DNA from: Myxococcaceae bacterium
GTDB lineage: Bacteria; Myxococcota; Myxococcia; Myxococcales; Myxococcaceae
Assembly: GCA_016793095.1 (NCBI GenBank)
Contig: JAEUJQ010000023.1
Location: 1-64,000 of the forward strand
Length of the DNA: 64,000 nt
Direction of reading: 5' to 3'
Positions 8,035 to 15,703 of the stretch are shown piece by piece (position 1 is the stretch's first letter; each line of letters opens with the position of its first letter). The notes beneath the pieces were generated by a model. That model was given only the letters and a program-made list of their open reading frames with translations. It searched no databases and had not been told where the DNA came from. Position numbers and translations under genes: made by a program.

Positions 8035-9933
8035 ATGTCCGACCTCGAGAGCCTGCGCGAAGCGATGACGAAGCACGGCGCGACGAAGCACCCGCGGTGG
8101 GCCCGGCTCGCCGATTGGGCCTCGGCCCGGCTCGAGAAGTCTGAGCCCCGCGACGCGCTCGACGGGAGCGCGAAGCAGGCTGCCGCCGTGCGCTGGCTCT
8201 CCGTCGAGGGGGAGGCTGACCCGCTGGACGTGCCGCGGCTGTTCGCGGCGTTCCACGGGGGCGTGCGCTCTCCCGTCGCGGCGGCGCGCGTGAAGCGGCT
8301 CGCGCTCAGGAAGGACCCGCGCGTCGTCAGCGGGCTCCTCGCGCTGCTCGAGGCCCCCCCCTTCCGCGCCGGCACCGCCCTGCCCTTCTTCCGCGCCTGC
8401 CTCGACGCGCTGGTGGCCTCGAAGGACGTGCGCGCCCGCGTAGGGCTCGAGAGCCTCGCGAGCCGCTACAAGTCCATCGTCGACTCGAGCATCGGAGAGG
8501 TCATCGCCGGCCACTGCGCGCGGGCCGCCGCGAAGCTCGCCGCGGTGACGGAGCCGGAGCTCTCGGCCGACGACGAGCGGCGCCTCGGTGAGCTCGAGCG
8601 AAACTTCGAGGTCGAGCGGCGCTCCTCGGAGGCGACGACGCGGGAGGCCAGCCGCGCGAAGCAGAGCGACGACGACCTGCTGAGCGCCATCTACGCGAAC
8701 CCCGACGACGACGGGCCGCGGCTCGTCTTCGCAGACACGCTGAGCGAGCGGGGAGACGTGCGCGGCGAGTTCATCACCCTGCAGGTCCGCCGCGCGGCGG
8801 GCCAGGGAACGCTCGAGGCGCTGGCGCGGGAGCAGGAGCTGCACTCGGACTCGAAGCGGCGCGCCGCCTGGAGCCTGCCGCTGTCGTCCGCCGGCGACTG
8901 CACCTTCCGCCGTGGCTTCCCCTCCGGGGTGATGCTGACCGCGCGCAACACGAAGGCGGTCGTCGGGGTACCCGCGTGGGCCACCGTACGCAGCCTCGCG
9001 CTCCCCAACGGAGTCTCGGGGAAGACGCTGCGGGCGCTCGTCGACCACCCGGAGATGGCGCGGCTCGTGCGGGTGACGAACCTGACCGCCGACAACCGGG
9101 GCCTGCTGGGCGAGGCGGTGCGTCGCTGGCGCGAGGTGGCCATGGACTTCCGCTACGACGAGGCGGTGCCCGAGGGGCTGGCCGACCAGTTCCCCGACGT
9201 GACGGCGCTCACCCTGCGCACGGCGGGCCCGGTCACCGCGACGGCCCTGTCGCGCTTCACGAAGGTCGAGGCCTTGAACCTCGCGCTGCCCTGGGCGTTC
9301 AAGGACCTCGACTGGCTGCTCACGCTGCCGAAGCTGACGCACCTGAGGCTCACCGGCGTGCCCCTCCAGTCGCTCGCGCCCGGCCTGCTCGCGCGGCTGC
9401 GGCTGAAGACCCTCGGGGCACATCTGCCCGAGGCGGCCGACCGGCTCGAGGGCGTGTCGGTCGACGTGCTCGACCTCGGGAACTCACGGGGCGACACGGT
9501 GGCCAGGGCGTGCAGCGCGGTGGAGCGCGTACGGAAGCTCAGCTTGTCGTCGAGCTACCCCGCGCCACTCGTCAAGGCGGCGCTCCCGGTGTGGACGGCG
9601 AAGCAGGGCCTCGAGCTCGTTCGGCTCAACCGGCACCAGTCGCTGGAGCGTCACGGCGCCGGCTGGGTGCTGCACTCGGAGTTCGCGACGCTCCAGCTCG
9701 ACCGCGGCAAGCATGGCGGGGAAGACGTGGGGCTCGTCGGCCTGGCCGCGGTGCCGGGCATCGAGAAGGTGGTCCTCGAGCCGCTGCACCCGACCCCGCT
9801 GTCGCGCGCGAGCCCGCCGCCCACCGATGAGGAGCTGGGCGTGCTGACGGCAGCCTGGGGTGCGCGCCTCGAGCAGGTGAACGTCAACCCGCGGCTGCTC
9901 GCGCTCTCGCTCGAGGTGGACCCGCTGGCCTGA
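8035..9933 (+). CDS. TIGR02996 (myxobacterial) domain protein with leucine-rich C-terminal half
   Basis: The central part carries the TIGR02996 signature: LLSAIYANPDDDGPRLVFAD followed by LSERGDVRGEFITLQ. This short domain is expanded in myxobacteria and planctomycetes. Before it lie about 210 helical residues resembling HEAT-like repeats (RVKRLALRKDPRVVSGLLAL). After it come leucine-rich-like strands (VTALTLRTAGPVTATALSRF, VEALNLALPW, LTHLRLTGVPL). Such proteins are large cytoplasmic scaffolds of unknown partners. Length 632 residues. It stands alone, 81 bp after the TerB-like gene. Confidence 0.85.
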   Translation: MSDLESLREAMTKHGATKHPRWARLADWASARLEKSEPRDALDGSAKQAAAVRWLSVEGEADPLDVPRLFAAFHGGVRSPVAAARVKRLALRKDPRVVSGLLALLEAPPFRAGTALPFFRACLDALVASKDVRARVGLESLASRYKSIVDSSIGEVIAGHCARAAAKLAAVTEPELSADDERRLGELERNFEVERRSSEATTREASRAKQSDDDLLSAIYANPDDDGPRLVFADTLSERGDVRGEFITLQVRRAAGQGTLEALAREQELHSDSKRRAAWSLPLSSAGDCTFRRGFPSGVMLTARNTKAVVGVPAWATVRSLALPNGVSGKTLRALVDHPEMARLVRVTNLTADNRGLLGEAVRRWREVAMDFRYDEAVPEGLADQFPDVTALTLRTAGPVTATALSRFTKVEALNLALPWAFKDLDWLLTLPKLTHLRLTGVPLQSLAPGLLARLRLKTLGAHLPEAADRLEGVSVDVLDLGNSRGDTVARACSAVERVRKLSLSSSYPAPLVKAALPVWTAKQGLELVRLNRHQSLERHGAGWVLHSEFATLQLDRGKHGGEDVGLVGLAAVPGIEKVVLEPLHPTPLSRASPPPTDEELGVLTAAWGARLEQVNVNPRLLALSLEVDPLA

Positions 9934-10036
9934 CGATGGCACGGCAGTCCAGGGGAGCCCTGTTCGACAAGGCGCACTGCGGAGTGCCCTGCTGCGAGCC
10001 TCGCGGCCAGTCGCTGCGTTCGGGTCGGGCCATAGT

Positions 10037-10528
10037 ATGATCGCGGTCATGGTGGGGTCGATCGTCGTGGTGCAGCTGCTCGCGCAGGCTGCCGCGTGTC
10101 CACGTGAATGGCGAAGCCCTCCGAACGCGCCTGCGCAAGTGGCCTGGTGTGGCCGTGCCGTGCTGGCCGAGCAACTGCTGCTCCCCGACGCCGAGCGCCT
10201 CTTCGCCAGGGCGCCCGACGCGCATGCGGCCTGGAAGCGTGCTGTCACCGTGGCGGAGCGAGGTCGCCTTGCTGGTGGACTCGGGCTCGCCGGGCTGGGC
10301 GTGTCCCTCTTCGTCTTCACTCGGGGCGTGACGCCGGTCAACGGGCTCCCCGAGCCGCTCGCCGTCATCACCAGCGTCGCCCTCTTCGCCGTCGGGTTCA
10401 TCGGGTCGTTCGTCGGCTTTGTCGTTCACGGCGTGCTTTCGCACGAAGCGCTGGAGCTCCTGCAGGCCGCTGTACGCGCGTGCCCTGACGACCCAGCTTC
10501 ACCGGCCAAAGAGCGCCAGCTTCCATGA
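10037..10528 (+). CDS. Hypothetical membrane protein with two transmembrane helices
   Basis: The 163-residue product has a hydrophobic N-terminus (MVGSIVVVQLLAQAAAC), which may be a signal peptide or anchor. A soluble segment with two Cys follows, then two transmembrane segments near residues 78-95 (LAGGLGLAGLGVSLFVF) and 110-132 (AVITSVALFAVGFIGSFVGF). ATGs at 10037 and 10049 both fit. I do not recognise the family. Its 3' end overlaps the decayed minus-strand relic by 30 bp. Confidence 0.6.
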   Translation: MIAVMVGSIVVVQLLAQAAACPREWRSPPNAPAQVAWCGRAVLAEQLLLPDAERLFARAPDAHAAWKRAVTVAERGRLAGGLGLAGLGVSLFVFTRGVTPVNGLPEPLAVITSVALFAVGFIGSFVGFVVHGVLSHEALELLQAAVRACPDDPASPAKERQLP

Positions 10529-10670
10529 GACGAGCCGTCCGACGTCCTGGGCCGCGAGGTCGCGCACCACCAGCTTCTCCGTCGCCGTCCACGTAGCCCA
10601 TGCCCCAGGTGCGCGGCTCTCCGTCACGTGCGGTGTCGATGAGCTTCCTGAGGGCTCGTCGCGAGAGCCG
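10499..10670 (-). pseudogene. Short frameshifted gene relic, family unknown
   Basis: Two minus-strand frames look protein-like and join if one G near 10577 is removed. Upstream it reads RALRKLIDTARDGEPRTWGM then GYVDGD; downstream it reads EKLVVRDLAAQDVGRLVSW then KLALFGR and a stop at 10499-10501. No intact N-terminal part exists: 5' to it the frames are broken or collide with the next gene. It is either the tail of a decayed gene or a small gene damaged by a base error. I do not recognise the family. Confidence 0.4.
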
Positions 10671-10791
10671 CGGCGACGAGCGCCGGGACGAGAAGGCGCT
10701 CCGCGACCGCGGAAGCACTGGCTGGCTTGCGCTGAGCTATCGACCGCGAAGCCGCGCCGGGGCATGCTTGCGATTGCATCCTGGAGGGGAA

Positions 10792-11658
10792 ATGGCCAGC
10801 AGCCAGCAGCCAGCAGCCAGCAGCCGTGCGCGTGACGCAGCAGCCGTCGCGCTGGGCTCGATCTTCCTCGTCGTGGTGTCAGCGGTCGCGACGACTCGAG
10901 TGATGAAGCCGGCGCCACCGCTCTCCCGAGACGAAGCCGCGCAGTGGTACGCGAACGTGGCGATGAACGATCGCGACGATCTCGAGTTCGGCGAGATCCA
11001 CTACTCGCGAGGACTGGAGGAGCCCATCATTCGCGACTTCTTCAAGGACAAGCGTGACGGCTACTTCGTCGACATCGGGGCAAACCACTGGCGCGATGAC
11101 AGCAACACATACTTCCTCGAGAAGGAGCGCGGCTGGTCAGGGCTCGCGGTCGATGCGCTCTCGGAGTTCGCCGCGGGGTGGGTGAAGAACCGGCCCCGCT
11201 CCGAGTTCTTCGTGGCCTTCGTTTCGGACGTTCCAGACGCCACGGAGACCATCTTCGTACCCGAGAAGTTCCTGCTCGTGGCGAGCTCGAACGAGGAGTT
11301 CACGAAGATGCACGAAGCCCCCGGCAAGCCGCGCGAGGTCCCGACGATCACCCTCGACCAGTTGCTCGAGAAGCAGAAAGTCGACCGCGTTGACCTCCTC
11401 AATCTCGACATCGAACTCGCCGAGCCCAAAGCCCTGGCTGGCTTTGACATCGAGCGGTGGAAGCCGGCGCTGGTGTGCGTCGAGGCCCACCAGTACGTGC
11501 GGCAGCAGGTCCTCAACTACATGCAGGAGCATCACTACGTGCTGGTCGGCAAATACCTGCGGGTGGACGGCATGAACCTGTATTTCATGCCCGAAGGCAC
11601 TCCTGGTCCTCACATCCCATCGCCGAAGGCGTTGACCGGGGAAGCCCACTCACACTGA
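10792..11658 (+). CDS. Membrane-anchored FkbM-like methyltransferase domain protein
   Basis: The start is set by GGAGGGGA at 10782-10789, two bases before ATG 10792. One N-terminal membrane segment (AAVALGSIFLVVVSAVATT) follows a QQPAASS-type repeat coded by tandem CAGCCAG-like bases. The soluble part contains YFVDIGANHWRDDSNT, a SAM-binding motif I in the FkbM style, then WSGLAVDAL, VPTITLDQLLE, VDLLNLDIE and PALVCVEAH, which are standard FkbM landmarks. FkbM-family enzymes usually O-methylate sugars or lipids. The anchor suggests action at the membrane. The acceptor is unknown, and no glycosylation gene is adjacent. 288 residues. Confidence 0.8.
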   Translation: MASSQQPAASSRARDAAAVALGSIFLVVVSAVATTRVMKPAPPLSRDEAAQWYANVAMNDRDDLEFGEIHYSRGLEEPIIRDFFKDKRDGYFVDIGANHWRDDSNTYFLEKERGWSGLAVDALSEFAAGWVKNRPRSEFFVAFVSDVPDATETIFVPEKFLLVASSNEEFTKMHEAPGKPREVPTITLDQLLEKQKVDRVDLLNLDIELAEPKALAGFDIERWKPALVCVEAHQYVRQQVLNYMQEHHYVLVGKYLRVDGMNLYFMPEGTPGPHIPSPKALTGEAHSH

Positions 11659-11662
11659 GACC

Positions 11663-11723
11663 AGGGACGCCCAGTCGCTGAACGTCCTCATCATCGCGAG
11701 CGCCTGCTTCGCCATGTCCACCG
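11663..11723 (-). pseudogene. Fragment of a duplicate of the ZU5-like lipoprotein gene
   Basis: On the minus strand this stretch reads AVDMAKQALAMMRTFSDWAS. The intact lipoprotein coded at 15704-17131 reads AVDMAKQTLTVTTTTFSDWA in the same place. At DNA level the first 21 bases are identical, and one 3-base gap keeps the frame. No other part of that gene is recognisable nearby. It is a duplication scar lying between two unrelated genes. Confidence 0.6.
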
Positions 11724-11783
11724 CGAAGAAGAAACCGGGAGAGACGGGGGCGGACACCCCAGTCCACCGAGGCCGCTGCTCGC

Positions 11784-14603
11784 TCAGTCCGGCAGGTTGA
11801 GGAACTGCGGCAGGTAGAACCCGGGCACTGGCCTGGCGCTGCCGCCGAGGTGCTCGTCATAGATGGGACCGAGGATCTCTCGAAGTTGGTCGTTCATCTC
11901 GCCGAACTCCTCGCCGAGCTCGGCCGCGATCTCCTGGGACGTATGACCCTCGCGCGCGAGCACCGCCGCCGACATCGTGAAGCGTTCGATCGCCGGGTAC
12001 AGGAGCTGGAGCGTCTGAAACCCTTCCACGTTGTTGTAGCGCTCGGTGAAGTCCTGGACGAAGTGAAGCGCGTCGTCGCCTTGCAGTCCGTAGGCCGCGG
12101 CGATGTGCCAGGCCCGCTGGGACGCATCGATGGCGTAGGCATCGTCCGAGCCGATGGGCGCGGTGGCCTCGAGCGCGGCGAGATACGACTCGCCGGTCAG
12201 CCCAAGCGCGGCGATTGACGTGGCGTCGATGGAGCGCTCGGTCAGCAGGATCTCGCGCTCAGCTTCGCTGAGCCCTGCCGCCTTCAACCGCGCGTCGATC
12301 TCTTCCCGGTTCTCTCGTGCTTCTTCGTTGCCGTTGATGGTCATGCTCACCAGGCCGCCGACGCCCTGGATGACGCTGCCGAGGGCCGTGAGCGGACCAT
12401 CGATGAGCTGCCCCACCACGGGAACGAAGCCGGCGATATCACCGGCGAGGTTCACCACGGTGCCGAACGCCGAGATGTAGTCGCCGACGTTCCCGCCATC
12501 GCGGATCTTCTGAATGTCTTCGTAGAGCTGAATCGAGTCGATGACGAGGCCGACGCCAGGCGCGAGCTTGCTCAAGAAGGTCGCGGCGGCGGTCCCACTT
12601 GCGAGCTTGCCTGCGCCACCGAGCGCGCTCAGGACACCGGCCGTCAGCTCGAGCCCGCCCTTGACCACCGAGAGCGACGCCTGGAGCCGGTCGAGGTTGC
12701 CATCGGCCGACACCGCCGCGCCCATCGCGCTCACCAACCCGAAGACGGCGAGCGCCTTGCCGAACTTCGACTTGCCTTCCCACCCCGCGGTGAGGTCCTC
12801 GAGCCGAAGCGCCTGGCTGATCTCTTCGCTCGTCTTGCCCGCCGCGAGCAGCTGCTTCACCGTGTCGTATTGGCGAGTGACGGTGCCGATGGCGCCAGCG
12901 AGCCGCTTGAAGTTCGTCGCGTTCGTCTTGATCAGCTTGAGCTTGTCGATGAGCGCATCGAGATCGCCCTGGCCACCAGCGAGGGCGGCGGCCTGCGCGT
13001 TGCCCAAGGCGGGCGCCATCACGTCGTTCTCGATGGTGTCTTCGAGCTTGCCGTCGTGGTTGAGGGCGTCGAAGAGGGCCTTGTTCTCGGTGCGGCCGAT
13101 GTGGTCGACGAAGTCGAGCGCCATCGACGCGTGCGTCTGACTCGAAGCGAGCCCCTTCACCGAGCGCATCAGCTGCTCGGCAGCGCCGCGGTCACCAGCG
13201 ATCGCCGCTGCCTCGAGCGCGGGCGCCGTCGCTTCGAAGGTCTCTGCGAGCTCGGCCTCGGCCGTCTGCAGATCACGCTTGATGCCGGCGTTCTCGGACT
13301 CGGCCCAGAAGGCCTCGACGTACGCCTTCTTCTCCTCGTCGCTCATCGCGGGGCCGAAGCGCTGCAGCTCGACTCCGAGCTGAGCCTCGGCCTGCAGGTA
13401 GCGCTGCTGGGCCTCGTCGAACGTGCCCTGGACCTCAGAGAGCGCGTCAGTCAGCGCGGGCGCGAGGCCTCGAAGCGTCGTGGTCTTTTCGAGCCGGCCG
13501 AGCTCGCTGGCCAGCCCTGCTGCGAGCGCCGTGTTCCCGTCGGAGGCCTGCCGATTGAGGAACGACTGGACCTGATGGAGCGCGTCTTGTGCTCGGCCGC
13601 GGAACGGCGCCACGGCCTCTCGGTCCGGCATGGCCTCAGCCATCGAGGTCGAGAGCGCCTGAGTGAACTCGTCGCTGCCGGCCTCGGCGAACCTGGAGGC
13701 GAGCTCGAGCGTCGTGAGCAGGGCCTCGCTTCCGGAGCGGCCGTCGCTGGCGGAGCCCACCGCGCGCCCGATGTCGTCGGCCAGATCGACCGCGGCACGG
13801 GCGACGTGCTTGCGGAACTCGGGGTCGTTCTTCGACGAAGCTGCGTCTTCGAGCACCTGCGCCGCGGCTCGCGCTGCTTCGAGCTCGGACCCTCCATTGG
13901 CGATGGTGCGGTCCCACGCCGCCTGGGCGTCAGTCGCCGCCTGGCGCGCCTGCTGCGTGTACTGGGCGGTGATGTGAGCAGGGTCGGCGACGAACCGGGA
14001 CGCGACCTTGTCGAGGCCGGCGAGTGAGATCATCGCGTCGCGCCTGGGTCCCGGAGGGGTCTTGAGAATGCGCTCCGCCATCACGTCCGAGACGCGCGCC
14101 GGCGAGTGGTAGCGGTCCTGTTCTTTGAGGTACGCGTCGAGGTTGGCGTACGGCTCCTTTGGCCGGTTGGGGTCGATGATGGAGCCGTCGGGGCGCTCGA
14201 CCACCGCATGGCCGACTCCGTCGCGACGGTCGGCGAGCAACACCACCTGGTCGCCAGGCTTCGCGAGCTTGACCGCGTTCTCGAGGCAGTTCGCCAGGCC
14301 ATCGCCCAGCACCTCGGTTCGCAGGCTGGAGGCCGGAGGCGTGCCGAGCCCGAGCCGCGCCTTCAGCGACCGTGTGGCGCCGGAGGAGTACTCGTTGCCA
14401 CCGAGGGTCTGGCGCACGGCCAACGCGGTTGGTTTCGTGCCCGCCTTGCGCGCGAGCTCAGCCTGTCTGGTCTGGGCCTGCTGCCTCAGCTCGGCCGCTT
14501 TGCGTTGAAGCTCAGCGGCCTTTCGCGCGGCCTCCGCTGCTCTTCGGGCTGCTTCTTGCGCTGCGCGTGCGAGGTCGCTCGTCGAGCTCTTCTTGACGGA
14601 CAT
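11784..14603 (-). CDS. Large helical protein with candidate papain-like Cys-His-Asp domain, possible effector
   Basis: This 939-residue protein has an Ala/Glu/Lys/Arg-rich coiled coil at residues 4-55. Residues about 95-150 hold GDGLANCLENAVKLAKPGDQ (Cys106), GVGHAVVERPDG (His132) and SIIDPN (Asp144). That order and spacing look like a papain-fold (Tox-PL or protein-glutaminase-like) catalytic triad. Residues 200-610 are long helices without Cys. Residues 614-755 are Gly/Ala-rich and hydrophobic (FGKALAVFGLVSAMGAA; APGVGLVIDSI; IAGFVPVVGQLIDGPLTALG), as in pore-forming or translocation segments. A helical tail ends FYLPQFLNLPD. There is no signal peptide, so export, if any, would need a dedicated system. 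The triad is inferred from motif order, and no immunity gene is evident. A structural or housekeeping role is not excluded. Confidence 0.75.
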   Translation of the reverse strand: MSVKKSSTSDLARAAQEAARRAAEAARKAAELQRKAAELRQQAQTRQAELARKAGTKPTALAVRQTLGGNEYSSGATRSLKARLGLGTPPASSLRTEVLGDGLANCLENAVKLAKPGDQVVLLADRRDGVGHAVVERPDGSIIDPNRPKEPYANLDAYLKEQDRYHSPARVSDVMAERILKTPPGPRRDAMISLAGLDKVASRFVADPAHITAQYTQQARQAATDAQAAWDRTIANGGSELEAARAAAQVLEDAASSKNDPEFRKHVARAAVDLADDIGRAVGSASDGRSGSEALLTTLELASRFAEAGSDEFTQALSTSMAEAMPDREAVAPFRGRAQDALHQVQSFLNRQASDGNTALAAGLASELGRLEKTTTLRGLAPALTDALSEVQGTFDEAQQRYLQAEAQLGVELQRFGPAMSDEEKKAYVEAFWAESENAGIKRDLQTAEAELAETFEATAPALEAAAIAGDRGAAEQLMRSVKGLASSQTHASMALDFVDHIGRTENKALFDALNHDGKLEDTIENDVMAPALGNAQAAALAGGQGDLDALIDKLKLIKTNATNFKRLAGAIGTVTRQYDTVKQLLAAGKTSEEISQALRLEDLTAGWEGKSKFGKALAVFGLVSAMGAAVSADGNLDRLQASLSVVKGGLELTAGVLSALGGAGKLASGTAAATFLSKLAPGVGLVIDSIQLYEDIQKIRDGGNVGDYISAFGTVVNLAGDIAGFVPVVGQLIDGPLTALGSVIQGVGGLVSMTINGNEEARENREEIDARLKAAGLSEAEREILLTERSIDATSIAALGLTGESYLAALEATAPIGSDDAYAIDASQRAWHIAAAYGLQGDDALHFVQDFTERYNNVEGFQTLQLLYPAIERFTMSAAVLAREGHTSQEIAAELGEEFGEMNDQLREILGPIYDEHLGGSARPVPGFYLPQFLNLPD

Positions 14604-14656
14604 GCGGCATTCTCGCCCGGCCGCCGACTCATTCCGTGCGAAGACCTGTAGCCCCT

Positions 14657-14893
14657 CTATACAATCAGACGGGATTCGCCTGAATTCATGAGGTTGAGCG
14701 GTCCGTGGCCGAAGGTCACTCCGGGGCGGGCCGGCCCAGCTCCACCCTGATCGAGGAGCATCGCCACCAATCGGCTTTCCTCAACGGCTCGCAGCACGAG
14801 CCCGACGCGCCCGTCTGCGAGGTGCGCAGCCACGAGACGACGGCTATCCGCCATCGACCGGGTCGGCATGACCTCGTAGCGTTGTGGCCCCAT
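14657..14893 (-). CDS. Possible small hypothetical protein (78 aa)
   Basis: The frame starts with ATG at 14893 and overlaps the start of the plus-strand gene at 14892 by two bases. Its composition (RLVAAHLADGRVGLVLRAVE, SRLVAMLLDQGG) is protein-like, with alternating hydrophobic residues, unlike the Arg-rich shadows typical of this genome. No ribosome binding site is obvious and I recognise no family. It may be a small gene or chance. Confidence 0.3.
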   Translation of the reverse strand: MGPQRYEVMPTRSMADSRRLVAAHLADGRVGLVLRAVEESRLVAMLLDQGGAGPARPGVTFGHGPLNLMNSGESRLIV

Positions 14894-15467
14894 GGCTGAT
14901 TCCCTCGAAGACTTCGCCAGACGCCGTCGAGAAGAAGCGGGTGCTGATCCCCGGCCACAGGAGCGGGAGGCCGCGCGGCGGGCCCTGGTGCGCGCGAACG
15001 TTCGCTCGTCCCTTCTCGTTCAGCTGGGCATTGGGACGGTCCTGACGGCCGTGGGGCTCGTCGCGGGGGCGTGGGCCACGGCCATCGCGCTCGGACTCGT
15101 CGACGGCCCCCGACAGGCGCTCCTGCCACTCGCCATCACTGCGGCGGTGTTCGTCGGTTTCGGAGCCTTCCTGGGGTGGTCTTCCCGTGGCTTTCGCGTG
15201 CACTGGGACCTCTCGAACACGGGCACCCGCGCTCGCGCCATCGTCATCTCCGTCAGGGACGGCGGCACCGTCGCACGCGGCCGCTACGGACCCGTCGTCG
15301 TCTCGACCTCGCGGGTGCGACTCGCCGTTCAAGTCGAGGGAGGTGCGCCCTACGAGACGACCGCCCTCGCGGTCGACCAGCTCCATGGCACCCTCAGGCC
15401 CGGCCAGGCGCTCACCGTCTTCATCGACCCGGCGACCCCGCTGCGGGTCTTCATCGACGAACCCTGA
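14892..15467 (+). CDS. DUF3592-like membrane protein
   Basis: The 191-residue product has a charged N-terminus and two transmembrane helices (about residues 42-66, LLVQLGIGTVLTAVGLVAGA, and 76-96, LPLAITAAVFVGFGAFLGW). A beta-rich domain follows (ARAIVISVRDGGTVARGRYG, VRLAVQVEGGAPYETTA, LRPGQALTVFIDPATPLRVF). Repeated V-x-V strands ending in a G-x-x-V-x-V-x-x-D-P pattern resemble DUF3592-type membrane proteins. Function unknown. It reads toward the convergent ZU5-like gene. Confidence 0.65.
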   Translation: MADSLEDFARRRREEAGADPRPQEREAARRALVRANVRSSLLVQLGIGTVLTAVGLVAGAWATAIALGLVDGPRQALLPLAITAAVFVGFGAFLGWSSRGFRVHWDLSNTGTRARAIVISVRDGGTVARGRYGPVVVSTSRVRLAVQVEGGAPYETTALAVDQLHGTLRPGQALTVFIDPATPLRVFIDEP

Positions 15468-15511
15468 AGGCCCAACCGTGTTGGGACGAAGGAATGCGAG
15501 GTGGTGGGCGC

Positions 15512-15618
15512 CGGTGCGGGTGCCGTCGCGCATGAGGGCCACCGGGGTGGCGTCGTTGAAGAGCTGGCCGCCAGCGGACGAGACGTAGAAGCGTGCGCGG
15601 CGGAGGCCACGAAGAGCG
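15512..15618 (-). pseudogene. Truncated copy of the 5' part of a DUF2330 gene
   Basis: The minus strand reads ALFVASAAHA then FYVSSAGGQLFNDATPVALM and RDGTRT. The intact DUF2330 gene at 27810 reads TLFAASAAHAFCG then FYVSSAGGQLFNDATMVALM and RDGTRT. The DNA is almost identical over about 105 bases apart from a short deletion at the signal-peptide junction that removes the Phe-Cys-Gly codons and shifts the frame. The copy has no start and no downstream continuation. It is a fossil of a partial duplication. Confidence 0.75.
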
Positions 15619-15703
15619 CCGGGGGTTCGCTGCCCGCGGAGACCGCTTGCACGGTGCTGCCGTCGAAGCCCCAGGACGAGGTCGCCGGTGCCCTCCGTGA
15701 CGA

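Noticed and set aside
10797-10830. Tandem cagccag-type repeat
   Set aside because: Lies in the coding region of the FkbM protein N-terminus (QQPAASS); too short and coding to be a CRISPR or regulatory array.
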